64,000 nucleotides of DNA from Polyodon spathula. Taxonomy: Eukaryota; Chordata; Actinopteri; Acipenseriformes; Polyodontidae. The notes beneath the pieces are model-generated. The model was given only the letters and a program-made list of their open reading frames with translations, made no database searches and was not told the DNA's origin. Location: assembly GCF_017654505.1 (NCBI RefSeq), contig NC_054552.1, positions 35,159,597-35,223,596 on the forward strand, given 5' to 3'. Positions 49,121 to 62,204 of this stretch are shown here, piece by piece. How positions within the stretch are numbered: position 1 is the stretch's first letter; every line of letters begins with the position of its first letter. Made by a program: the position numbers and the translations under genes.

Positions 49121-50187
49121 AAATACATTATAGTAATGGGATACCTAGCCACAAGCCTTCCTACCTACTGTAGATACATACATATATTTGCACACTTTAC
49201 AATGTGTATTGAATTAACTAAGAGTCTAATGAGATGCTTCAGATCCCAAGACACACTAAAATAAGACTTGATTTAATGTACAAGAGAAAGTCCACACACA
49301 AGTCTCACTGTACCCCAGTTAACACCCCTCGACATCCTCACCCACAACACTAGCACGACTGCCATCACCCCCCCTGTCCTCAACGGAGTCTCCTCCAGTG
49401 TGTCTGACAGATAAGAGTACTGCTCCCCAAGAACGATTATATGGAGTCTGTTACACACATAGTTAAGAACCTAGGTGTTATATTGGGCAAAGCACACTTC
49501 CTTTGTAACTCAGATGCTTCTGACTTCGAATGCACATACATATGTAGAGTAATCTTCCTACATAACAATACAAAATCTTCCTATAAAAAAGCATGTTTTA
49601 TAGGATAAGCCTGTTTAAAATTCATTAGCTTGTCCACATCTTAAACCGCATTTAAGAAGTGGACAGGTTTCTCCATGGTCTACAGTTGTGTTCATTTTTA
49701 ATTGGTTAACCAATGAAGACATTGAAAACTACATTGTCCAAACATTTGTCTACTTGCCTAATTCAATAACGCGGAAGTACTGGACTCTGAGTAGAACCCA
49801 AAGCAGCATTTCTGTTTTGCGTATGTGGCTACAGTCTGTAAGCTGCAATTCAAAGTAACAACTTGTACTCTATTACAGGAGATGTGAATAGCTGTTAAAG
49901 CTCTTTTCTTCTGTGTTGAGCAGATATTCATCCTTCTTCTTCTTCAATATTTTTATTGCATGAACACCACTTTGAAGCTCAGCTATTTAGTTTCATAGCT
50001 TGCATTTTCATGGCTGACAATTTCTCATAAAATCTGTAAGCTGCAGAGTTACAATGTATTAAATAGTGTCACTTTATTCACCTATTTAACTTTTCATTCC
50101 ATTTGAATCCATTTTAATTAAATGCACAGACAACCAGTTGTTGAACTTCACATCGCTATACAATGCAATAAAATGGGCTGGAAATCA

Positions 50188-50190
<3 letters not shown>

Positions 50191-50240
<50 letters not shown>
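50191..50240. repeat. (CA)n microsatellite
   Basis: About 25 CA units. Confidence 0.95.
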
Positions 50241-50242
<2 letters not shown>

Positions 50243-52719
50243 GAACAATTCCTGGCGACTCCAGAGGCATGCTAAAACCTGCTATAGTGTAACCTTGTAG
50301 CTCAACTCAATGCATAGCTTCTGACAGCTATTGGCCTGTAACTGATCACATCAGCATCGATTTGTTTAGGAAACAGTACTGCATGTTGAAGAGAATGCGA
50401 CTGCAAAGTACTGAACCAGCATTCAATAGCAATAAAGATTCAAGCGTGGTGTGTTCTTACAAGGACTTTAACCAGTATCACAGATCACCAGTAAGCATGA
50501 ATTACATCCAGTCTATTACACATTCCCATACTGTATGTACTGATCAAGACTTTCTCGAATCTTATTGAAATATGAATGTGCTGCGTCTGCATCTAACCAC
50601 AGCTGGGTAAACTGAGCACCTGCAACCTGTGTATAAAGCACATGTCTGAACTGCCCTGAGCTACAGACGTTGTTTAAAACACGCTTCTTGTATACTACTC
50701 TAGCAAAACATCATGTTGTAACACATCAAGACAAATGCTCCAATTTTTAGTAGACAACAATTTTAATGAACAGCTCTAAAAATACTAGATATTTTTAGGG
50801 CAATCAGAGACACCCCCCTCACCTCCCATAAAGAAGTCCAGGGGAAGCTGTAGAGGCGGAGAAGGGTGAGGGAGGGATGCTGGTGCTACGAGGAGCACTG
50901 CTGGCTGTTTAAAAAGTGCACAAATAAATATCCGGTCTGTGCAAAAGTAACTTGCCAGCCGGTTTCAAGGAGCTTGCACCCTTGTTTCTGGACCTGGAAT
51001 ATAAAAAACTAAATCCATCTTGTCTTGTCTAGAACTGAGTGAAAAAGATTGCAGGAACTGTCGTTTTAAAACAGCAAACTGTCATTTTCTCAGACTATCT
51101 GTCAGCAAAGTCAGCTCAGATCTACAATCTAAAATGAGTTCTTTCAGTAATTTAGTTCTGAGTCATGCAGAATAAGCAACACATGAGCTGGAGCAATTTA
51201 AACCACTCAAGCGCTGTTCATTGTTCTGGCATAATCTATTCTTCTTTGCCATGGCTTCCTTATGTTCTCAAGCTGTCAATGAGAGTTTTAAACATCACAA
51301 ATACATCTCATCAACAGTCTGTTGAAATCAGTACACATTTTAAAAGGGTGCCAATGAACTGTATTCTCTGGTGCAGCTGCGGCCAGCCCATGCATTGCTG
51401 AATACTGCAATTAAACAAAGAAGCAGAGGCATGTAAACAAATCAGTAATTTCAATCAATGCAACGTGTTTATTTAAATAAAAACAAAAACAAAAAACAAG
51501 TCCAATTATAATGCTACTTAAAAATGGTGCTTGAATTAGAATCCATTACCGTACCTGTTCATCCATAGTATAAATCTACGGCTCACTGTATAATCTCCTC
51601 TAAAGGGAGGCCATAGAAAGCATTGGGGGGTGTTAGAAGGGGGTCCAACGTACCTCTGTACTGGGAATGGACCAAACATTGTATTTAGAAAAAAGAAGAA
51701 CAAAAAAAACATAAACGAAAATGAACCATATACAATATGCACCAACATTTTTTTATTAAAATACAGAAGATGTATTTAAACAAGAACTAGCTGAGGTTTC
51801 TGCAAGTCATTCCATTTCTGTGATAAGAGTAGTTTGGTAGGTGAGCTGGAGTCCAATGTCATTGTAAAGGAGTACAGAGAAGGTTCACATGCAGGGATGT
51901 CTCTCATGCAGATACAATCTCAATAAGGAGTTTGGAAATAAATTAATTTCTCACAAATGATAATCCCTATTCACACATTAATGCCTTCTCTGCAGCAACA
52001 CAATGAGGCAGAAAGGAGGCTCATCTGCTCCAGCTCTATGGCCAAACGCAGGTCCTGTGTGTGTATGTTTGTGCGTGTGTGCGTGTCTCAGTGTGCGTGT
52101 GTGAGAGAGAGAGAAAAGAAAGGCTTTTCAAACAGAGGAAACACACACAAATTTGAGTTGTTGTTTAAATATGAGAAATATGTTAAAGAGAGACAGGGGA
52201 AAAGCAAGCTATCTATTATCATTCTGTCATCGCCTGCAGCAGCTACATAGCTATAGAAAGTTCCAGACCATCTGGGACAAATCTGGATTTTGAGTCTACA
52301 AGATGTTGCAAGTCCTACAAGCAAGTGAAGCCCATGCAAAACTTAATGACAAAAATGCAAATACCACTTTGGTTTAAATCCCTGTCAAAGAAACTGTTTC
52401 CATGTTCAGCACTGTGTGCTATATGGACATGTTTGAGTTAATAAATGTATATATTTCTGTGCATTTCCTGTTATTTAGCTGTCAGTGCAGTTCACCTTTT
52501 CCAATATCCTCTCTTCTCCTCTTTGAAAATGTGGATTATCCTTTAACATGGATCAGTCCAGTATTGATTTGGTTGCTCAGATGTTTTTTATCAGAATTCT
52601 GCTATCAGCTGCACCAGGATTTTCTCTAATTAACATTTAATCTGATTTAATCTATGCAGGCAGGCTGATTGACATCACAGTGGACGATAGCCTCATACCA
52701 GCAGGTTGATCACCAGGAG

Positions 52720-53052
52720 TTTATCTTAATCTACAACAAGCACAGGGAGCTACTGAGAGTCACGCCATCCCTTCATACACGTATCTTAATCTACAACAAG
52801 CACAGGAAGCTACTGAGAGTCACACCATCCCTTCACACCCTCATCTTAATCTACAACAAGCACAGGGAGCTGCTGAGAGTCAAGTCATACCGTCACACCC
52901 TCATCTTAATCTACAACAAGCACAGGGAGCTGCTGAGAGACACGCCATCCCTTCACACCCTCATCTTAATCTACAACAAGCACAGGGAGCTGCTTAGAGT
53001 CACGCCATCCCTTCACACCCTCATCTTAATCTACAACAAGCACAGGGAGCAT
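52720..53052. repeat. 60-bp minisatellite, 5.5 units
   Basis: Units read CTTAATCTACAACAAGCACA then GGGAGCTGCTGAGAGTCACG and CCATCCCTTCACACCCTCAT. The period is exactly 60 bp, so one + frame stays open and would repeat a 20-residue peptide (IYNKHRELLRVTPSLHTLIL). Differences between units are often amino-acid changing (E/K, V/D, TPSL/KSYR), which does not suggest selection on a protein. Confidence 0.93.
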
Positions 53053-53367
53053 AGAGTGTGAATCTACAGGTTGAAGGCAGGTTAATTGGACTTCCAAGTG
53101 AAAAAGTCTGGAAAACCAAAAGATCAACAGAAAATTGATTAAGGACTTGCAAGATCCACTCAATTCCACCTGTGCAACGCACCCAAATGCATTGACTGCC
53201 TTTTAAAATGCCACCAGTTAAATTGCTTTTTTTCATTAAGACATGATGGTGACAGTTTTTCAAAAATCTGACATCAAGATGATTGTAGAATAATTACCAT
53301 TTACCATAATGTCTGCAAAAGAAGAGAAACCTGGAAAACATCAATACACCAGGACGCCAACACACAC

Positions 53368-53500
53368 AGTGTTTAAAAAGCACACAGATGTGTTCATACT
53401 GCCTCCTCTACGAATGGAAAGCTTTGACTCGAGTGCACCCAGTGTTTGATAAGCACACAGATGTGTTCATACTGCCTCCTCTACATAGAAAGCTTTGATT
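53368..53500. repeat. 73-bp direct duplication
   Basis: Two copies starting AGTGTTTAAAAAGCACACAG (53368) and AGTGTTTGATAAGCACACAG (53441), both containing CATACTGCCTCCTCTAC and GAAAGCTTTGA. Confidence 0.9.
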
Positions 53501-53765
53501 AGGGTGATGGCTGAACCAGATACATCACTTCCAAAAGGGATTTCCTCGACACTATGGAGGATTCTCATTAGAAAAGTGAAACATGTAAAAAAAATCTAAA
53601 CCACATAACAGTTTGTCATAGCAACACACTCAAGGCAAATGCCTCATTGTTGGTCATCGAAACAATTAGTTTATTTCCCCTGCACTCCCACGTCAAGGAT
53701 GAACGCCCACGCTCTAGGTAACATGCACTGACAGAGGGGATGTCTTACTTTCTCTCTGGTCTGTT

Positions 53766-53890
53766 GGTCTAAATGTTTTGCATCACCCTACAGAACGAAT
53801 TCATTTTGCTTTATAAAGTTGAATGAAACCTGTTGAATAATGTCACATTAACATATTAGATTGCATACCGCTTTGTAGTTTTCCATACAC
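53766..53890. mobile_element. Partial copy of the Tc1/mariner-type MITE
   Basis: GTCTAAATGTTTTGCATCAC, TTGCTTTATAAAGTTGAAT and AATGTCACATTAACATATTA match the left 110 bases of the element at 44453 with scattered differences. The right part is absent. Confidence 0.75.
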
Positions 53891-54323
53891 GTTATGAAAA
53901 ACCAGGACAGCCATGCCATAAACATACACACAACAGGATATATTAAAGCGGCTGCACTAGATTATGAGACATGCGTAATCACAGAACTGCATTGTAATAA
54001 CAGAGAAACTGCCAATAGCACATGGACATCATTGGCTTAATAAAGTTCTCCCATTAAAGCAATACATTTGTTCCACATTTTTCCATATACTGTGCTATGA
54101 GATGGTCTCCTCATATAAAACGGTACTCATAATACACAGTTACACAAATGCAAACCACCATCAGTCTGCATGGTGCCTAAAACCCTGGTGCAACATTCCT
54201 CTGCAGAGACAGTGCCAACGCAGTTTTGTTTTGACTACTCTAGTCATATAGATAATATAGGAAAGCAGTATTGGAAATTTACTTCCACTCAAAACAGCAG
54301 ATCTGCAAACTAGTGAAGCATTC

Positions 54324-54327
<4 letters not shown>

Positions 54328-54402
<75 letters not shown>
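54328..54402. repeat. (TA)n microsatellite
   Basis: About 37 TA units. Confidence 0.95.
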
Positions 54403-54407
<5 letters not shown>

Positions 54408-54973
54408 CACACACACACATCTATTATAATGAGCAAAGGTACTTTGTGTTAAAGATGTGATCCAGTCTGATGTGACCCAGCCTGCTTAAATGGTGACTAT
54501 ATTCCAAGTTGGACAGAGTATACAGGAAAGAGAAAAGTCATTCATGTGCCAATTAAAGACTTTTTATTCACTTTAGAACAAATTTGCTTCATAACTTTAG
54601 GAAAAGAACCATCACTAAAAAAAATAGAAAAAAACTAATAATTAAAATTATATGGCAAGAGACTCATGGTTTTAAACATTCAAAGAAAGTACAAAGAAAG
54701 CTCTTTTATTAATAAAACATTAACTGGCTTTAGTTCTTCCCACTTTATCAAATATTCTTTTTCACCTCCCTTCCAGCCCCTGTTTTCCAGGCTTTTTTCA
54801 TCACTTATTATAAAAGACCGGAGCTCGATCTGTCAGCAGTGTCTTTGTCTAGAGATCCTGTGGGTGTTCATTTCTGCAAAGTTGTTTTTCTTCTGTTCCT
54901 TTCTCTTGTGTGAAATCTGCCTGGCCTTGAGTCTGGGCCTTGCATGGACTAATGAAGACAGGCTTTGTTGACA

Positions 54974-54975
<2 letters not shown>

Positions 54976-55022
<47 letters not shown>
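54976..55022. repeat. (CA)n microsatellite
   Basis: About 23 CA units. Confidence 0.95.
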
Positions 55023-55023
<1 letters not shown>

Positions 55024-57777
55024 TCATGCAACCCCTGCAATTACATGGAGAGGCAGCAGGCTGAGGACATTTCAGCCTATTCTAGAAATAAGAAGGCAGA
55101 CTCTTACATTGTAGAAACACGTCAGAACTCATCTGAGGCTGTATACTATATTAATGCAAGCAGACGCAAGCATGCACTGTTAGGATTACAAAAGAGCCTT
55201 GTGCCTTTAATTTCCAGGAAAGAGAAAACAGTAGCTGATTTTCTATGCCTTGGGTAGCTCGGAGGGAATGGAGCAGTTATGATTCGGGGTATCTTAATGT
55301 TACAAGTAGCAATCATCCTCTCTCATCTCCTAGCTGGAGAAGTCTACATCTGCTCCAGTGCAACCTCACCCATCACAAAGCACAAGTGTTTTCTAACAAA
55401 TCTTACAACTGCGCAGAGGGCAGATGAGCATTCATATTAAGCTCTCCTGTGTCTAGCTGCGCTTGTGCAGATATCTACTGTAAATTCCAACAGCAAACAT
55501 GGATTAATAACACCCATGACAGCTTATCACTATGTTATACTTTAAATAATGCATTTATTAATGATTCATCACACATTGTATCTGTCATTGCCCCTGGATT
55601 CCAGAGGAAATACGTAGAGGTGGTTCATAATTATGAACCCCTGAGGTGTGCCCACGGTATCTCCTTGAGGATGAGGAGTCTTGAATAAAATAGAATAGCT
55701 TTTCTAAAGTCAGATGTTTTTAATCACTTGCAGGAATCCCCCTTTAATAACAGAGCAGTCTCATCTCCAGTGTTTGAAATATCACATTCCTATTTAAAGA
55801 ACACAAGGCTCCTCACCCCTCACAAGGAAAGCCCTCTAGGACAAAATGAACAGCAGACCCTAAGGAATGCCTTATCGGCATAGTTTCATATTATAATATG
55901 CACTGTTAAAGAAGAAATATATCACATTACATCACAATAATTCGCATCCACTGATCAATCAGACAGTGTTTCATTCATATTCATTAATCTCAGGAAAGGC
56001 ATGTTAGGGAATACATTCACTGGGGAGCTGAAACCCCACTTTCAATTACAGTAGTGTGCCATTCACATTGAGACAAGAATGCAGAACACTGATAACAATA
56101 CTAATGCCATGAACAAACTAAAACAATCTAAATAAACAGCTTGATGATCTTCAATGCCTCACTAACAGGAAGCCTAATGGTTAAACGAGCCCCATCTCTG
56201 TTTGATGCTACAGGACATGCAAAGACACACATCTGTGGAATTGGCCTGATTGCTGTTGTGTGCATATCTTAGGGTTGTGAATCTCTTCTGTGTGTAACTT
56301 GCTTTAATGATTAGAATGTGAATGTGAGGCACACTGCAGAGTTCTGAGCCACACTTCTCTTCTGAAGCTTCAGGAACAAGCAGGCCTGACCTGTTCTTCC
56401 TGACTGCCTCCAATCCAAGCAGTGAGTACAATTTGAGTAAATGCACATAATTCACAACTTTGCTTATTTCCATCCTTCCTCTTTCCATCCTTCCGTTACA
56501 TCTTCCTTACAGATGATTACAATGCCAGCAAAGCACCTCATTATCCAAAATGATACGGATTTATAAACTGCAGGTTAAAATTCCATTGGTTTGTTGGTTA
56601 AAAGAAATAAAAACTAATAGGTTGATAATAATGGCAAGCATCACAGCCCGTTCACCAAAGTTTATATTTAAGTTTGCATTCCTCTTATTCCTTTATATAA
56701 AAGTAGTTAAAAACAATATTAAATGCTTAGGTAATTGTTCAACTGATAAATGCACCCACTGGTGTATTAATTACAGCACAAAAATAGTTTATTGCCATTA
56801 GCATGTGCTGTTACAGATTGTGAGTAATGGAAAATTGCTCCAGAATGAGAGAATGGCTCCTGGCTTCTCTGTGCGTCTGAGATCTCCACACTGCAAAGCT
56901 TCAGGTATGAATACAGAGTGTATTACTGCAGCCCTGGGTTGCCTCTGTCGCCACCAGCAGCCTGCAGCTTGTTCCCACACAAGCTCCAACCCTGGGACCC
57001 CTGGAAGAGAGGTGGGTGTAAAACCTGCATGGGACCTTGCACTCGATCAAGGCAAAGCATCAGTCTGCAAAACTGTGAGTCCCTCCGGGGCATCCCAATC
57101 TCTGGCAGAACATTAGAGAGAAACGAAGAGGCATGGAAGCCTGCCGATGAGAAACAGCAGCACGGAACCAAGTGGAACTCATCAATTGTTTAAAAAGCTC
57201 CACCCCTTCCCCCAGTCCTAATGGGACTCTGTAGGGAATTTCATTACTGGATAGATTACAGCAATCAGTTTTCTCCATACAGGCCAGAGGGGGGTGGGGG
57301 GGTAACATGACATTTCTACGAAGCAAGTGTCGCTTACCTTGTCATGGACTGTAATAGGCTTCATTCCTCGTTCTTTTTTCCTTTTTCTATTTAACCTTCA
57401 CCCATTATTCTTGCTGCATCAGAAATATTCCGTCAAAAGAGATATATTGCACTCTGCTATACAATAACACCAAAGCCTTGTTTGTGCCACTAGTTCCTTA
57501 AAACAGAAACAGTTTTAAAAACCTTACAATCCTGCTGACATAGTCTTACAACATGCCTTTATTCAGGTTTTTTTTTTTAATTTAAACCTTTTCTCAAATG
57601 CCTGTCAAGCTGAAGGATGACAACAGAATTTTTCTTGTAGGCAGTTTTCTGTTGGTTATTATTGGCTTTGCTTCTGGGCTCCTGACAGAAACAACAAACA
57701 GAGGGTTTTATTATTTGCTTAAATAACGTTAACCTTTAAAATCCTGAATTTATTTACAACCCATTCACACCTGACAA

Positions 57778-57778
<1 letters not shown>

Positions 57779-57829
<51 letters not shown>
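57779..57829. repeat. (TC)n microsatellite
   Basis: About 24 TC units. Confidence 0.95.
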
Positions 57830-57831
<2 letters not shown>

Positions 57832-59648
57832 AAACATGCATCATTTATCTGTAGATGCATATTCCTATGGGTAACCATCTTCTCTTCAGCACCAGAGCTG
57901 TGGGTGCAGGCTGTCTAGTCTTTGAGGCTGAATGGGTCAGCACTGCTGAGAGTGCTGCTCTCCTCTCCAGCAGCTCACTGCTTTGAAATTATATTTTATA
58001 CATATTGCCTCATTGTTGTTTCAGAACAACAGAGCTTAGAAAAGCCTTTTCAATATGGAAATATGAAATGTGCCAGCAACACGAAGCAGTGTGCATTTGC
58101 ATGAATTTTAATTAGGCATTCATTTCAAATAAAGAATGGCGCTACTTATTATACTTGACCAAGCTTAGACTAGGGGTCTTGCAACCTAGACTCTTGATCT
58201 TGTGTGGAATGGGATTGCCATAGTGCAACACTGTGCAGCAAGCCTACACACAAAGGCTAGGAATGACGTCCAAGTGTTTAAAGTTGAAAGTCACTACAAG
58301 TTTCAGCTTGAAGCTCCAGATGCCAATGAAACATGAAATTAAATTAGCATCTCTATAAGTTCTGGAGGCAGCAGACCCTCACAGGAATGACAGGCTTTCT
58401 CTTGAGTGCTTCTCTGCCTGACACACTGCTACATGTTCACAGATATCTGACAAATAGCTTTTATTTCATAATTTTATTTTTCTTTGTGCTATCAATCGTT
58501 GTCATCAGAGACAAGACAGGTGTCTAGTTTTATACAGCAATTTGAAATCTGTTCAATTCCAACAATAAAACAAACATACAAAATGACAGCCTGTTAAACT
58601 ACCTGCTGTTTCTGAGAAATTCGGTAAATAGGAAAATATTTCAGTCATTTACTTCCAACTTCAGCCCCACTTTATCTCCACATGCTATGAAATCAGGATG
58701 GCTTGTTTGAGCAGCAGAATAGTTAAGAGTTTTATACTTATTGGCTCACTTTGTTTTCCACTAGCTTTGCAAAGACCCTCTAACTAGCAGCCCCTAGTCC
58801 AAGCATCATTCACTGCCTTGACATAAAAAATAGTACAATACCCAGAAGCACCTGGGGGCCTTTGTTTCGCTCTCTTTAAACTAGAGGAGCTGGTTTGAAA
58901 GCGAATAATGAGGATGCTCCTCTGCATGCCACCAAAACATAACATATGTATTTTCATTTGCCATTTACAGGGTAGCAAATATAATTTACTCTTACAGCCA
59001 AACACTGGAGTTCATTTATTTGCATTCTGCTGTGGATACATTTTTATAAAAACTGAACAAATATGACATAATGTAACAAACATTAGCAGGGGACTGCTAT
59101 TTATGTCTGTCCCCATCAAGAACTCTAAATCACAGCCACAAATCAAGCCCCCCCCCCCCAAAGCCACTACTACTACTGCTGGTACTGCCTGTGTTTAGAA
59201 ATTGATACTGCCAGTCTCTGACACCGAGGCATTATTTATTTACATCTGGGAGGTAATTGCAATGCTTTACAGGCACTCGTAGCAGAATACCAATCATGAG
59301 ATATGAGGTCCCTTTGGACAATGGTACCGCCTCCTGTGTTGGTCAACCAGAGAGACAACAATTTGGCTTGTAACTTTCCGGGATGCCTTGTGCCAGCTCA
59401 GTGCTTATTGCTCATTTGTCTGGGTGTGACTTTTGGAAAGTATTGGCTTTCTTTCTCTGAATTCAGAATTATTCGTGGTTTGTTATGATTTGAACTGCTT
59501 TATTTCCTCCCAGTCCAGAAAAAACTGCACTCCGCACCAATGATGAATTCCTTGTGTTCCTTCCCGGGGCTAATCGATCAGAGGTGCCTCTAGCTGTTTG
59601 AAACACAACTGTGTGGTCGAGTGTTTCAGCCTCACAGTATTGCGTGAT

Positions 59649-60003
59649 AAAGAGTAAGTAGCTAGGTTCCGAAAAATATAGCGTTCCACGTCCCAAAGTG
59701 TTGCTACAACTGTACATTTTATTATCATTGTTAACATCCTGTCAACTTTTTACACTTATAACTTTAATGTCTGTTCAAATTGGCAGCTGTAGTACACTGA
59801 TAGTGTAAGGAAACTCAAACTACAGTGCACTAGAACAGCCATTTTGAATAGAGGTTTGAAACAGACTTTAAAGTTTTATGTGTAAAAAGCTGTCAGGATG
59901 TTAACAATAAAAAGAAAGATTGCATGTACATTATTTAAACAGTTGTAGCAACACATGAGGACATATAACGCTATATTTTTCAGAACCCCGCTACTTACTC
60001 TTT
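59649..60003. mobile_element. Palindromic MITE with AAAGAGTAAGTAGC ends
   Basis: The left end AAAGAGTAAGTAGCTAGGTT matches the right end read on the other strand (AAAGAGTAAGTAGCGGGGTT). The pairing continues through AAAAATATAGCGTT, GTTGCTACAACTG, TTGTTAACATCCTG and TTTTTACAC, so most of the 355 bases form a hairpin. There is no open frame of note. The target duplication is unclear (TAA or TTAA is possible), so the superfamily is undetermined. Confidence 0.8.
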
Positions 60004-62098
60004 AAGAGTGACCCCCTCTAGAAGTCCTGGCGGCTTTGTGTAGAACTCGACAGTGGGCTTTTAACTGTCTGCAGGAGTATATTAAAATATAGCAAAAACA
60101 CAGCAAGTGCTGGGGCTTGAATTTCAGTCACTGCAAACTAGTTACAAAGGGAATAGTTGTTATGATTTTGTTGTGCTTGGGTTAGGGGTCCATGTCTTCT
60201 CTGGAAATCCCTTGTCTCTCCCAGACGTGGAAAAAAATCCTCAATGAATAGTTCAATGCATTCCATCCCGTCTTCACCCTCCTGAATATTCGATACGGCT
60301 CAGGGTTTCGGGTTTGTGCACACCCCCACTTGATTTTACTTGTATTCCTATGATAGGTTTGCACATGTTGTGAGCTACAATAGGTATTTGTTATCATCAA
60401 CAGGACCCCAGTTACAAGATCCTTCTCTCTAACCTCACAGGTACACCACAGCCACACTATAAAGAATGTTTTACAATTAAATGAGTTCCTGGAGCCTTTC
60501 TGAACAGGCAATTTGCATCCTTCATTTTATTTTATTTTCCCCTTGACTTGGGGACCTGTGTTCATTCTGTTAAAATGCACTATAGTATTTCTTTGCAAGA
60601 ACTCAGTGGCATTTAATCCCCAAGGGAGGCAAGCTGTCTGCAGAATATTTATATATTTATTTTGCATGAGCTGTTTTTCAAGTAGAATATAATTATCAGC
60701 CAGTTTCAGCACCAATAACAGAGAGGATGACCCCTCCTGACTAGTGCCACAGAGATTGGGAAACCTGTCACCTTTTCATCATGAGTTTAAACACAGCTCC
60801 TCAACAAGCTGCCCCCTAGCACAGAGGAGCAGCCCACAGACTGAGGAATCTCAATGGCTCTTAGCTAGCTTGAAGAAGCCGGTCTCACATGTGGTTAGAC
60901 GTTCTTGTCTTGGAATGTAGGCACTAGAATTGATGGCTTGTTTCAGGATTTTGTTGAAATGGAATGTATTTTGTGTTGCTCCAACCACTCACTGATTTAT
61001 TGGTTGCTGGCCTTTGGCAAAGACTAATATCGTCCTTCAGGCATTTAACAATATTACAAGAAACTGAGAAAGAAAATAAAGTTTAAAAAGTTTTGCACAG
61101 CCAAGAGGACACCTCGCTTACCCCCAATTTGAATGATTGATGTCCTGCTGAATCTCAGGTATTTTAAATATGTCGTACAAGTGCCCCAGGTGCTGTTTGT
61201 TGAATGAAAACGCTGAAGGCAGTTTTGTTTTGCTGTGTCTCTACAGGGCTTGGTGACACATTGGATTAGAGGCTCCTGCAAAACCTGTATCTTTCCTTTC
61301 TGTGCAGCTCTGTCATGTTAAAACATTAATAGAGCAGCATTCCTTTCTGTAGCAATGCTCCCGGCTCAGGGAAACCTGCAGCTCACTACTGTTGTAGTGG
61401 CGCTGCTGTAAAACACCTTGAGATCGGCTGTGCTGCCTAATGTGTGGTGAACTCAAGCAGCTTTAGAAGGGTCACTACCTCAGAGGTGAGGAAATATAGA
61501 AATCATTGCATTTGGATTGCCTCTTTCTTCAGGACAGCTGCCCTTGACAAAGCATACCCTCATTGAGTATAGATATAAGAATTTCACCTTAATGATACAT
61601 ATATAGAACTATTTGTTTTCTTTAGGTCAAGGTTCCATTTAGAATCCTTTGCTTTGATTTGAAATCATATTATATAGAAACCTCTGTTGTTCCTATAATT
61701 GAAACCTATAATTGTTCTTTTTGAAAGCTTATTAAAACAAGCATTCCATTGATAGAAAGCCCGAAGCAGGCACCTGAACCCTTCCCCTCTAAGAGTGTGC
61801 AGCTGCTCATCGTCAGTGGCCTGTGTGGATCAGCCCAGAGATTTTTCATTTAACTTCAAACAGGTTTTCCATTGATAGTCCCAATTGGAAAGCTGTAGGT
61901 GGAGTGGATGAAGCTGGTCAGCACTGCTTGTTGACATTGCAGATTGATATCTCTCCAGAGATTTACAGAGCACAAGTCTGAAGCAGCATGCTAATCCACT
62001 GCATTAACACCATTTCCACACATGAAATATACATTCACAGCCAAGGTAAGCCACCACTGATTTATGAAAAGGTTCCATTTAAGGAGCATCACACCAGC

Positions 62099-62192
62099 AC
62101 GGGGAGAGCACACTGGAACCGGACCAGGACAGGAAGAGAGAGAGCACGGGGGAGCACACTGGAACTGAACCAGGACAGGAAGAGAGAGAGCA
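62099..62192. repeat. 46-bp tandem duplication (2 units)
   Basis: Two units containing GAGAGCACACTGGAACCGGA or its GGGGAGCACACTGGAACTGA form, then CCAGGACAGGAAGAGAGAGA. It lies directly before the large satellite. Confidence 0.88.
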
Positions 62193-62204
62193 TGGTGCAG
62201 TATC

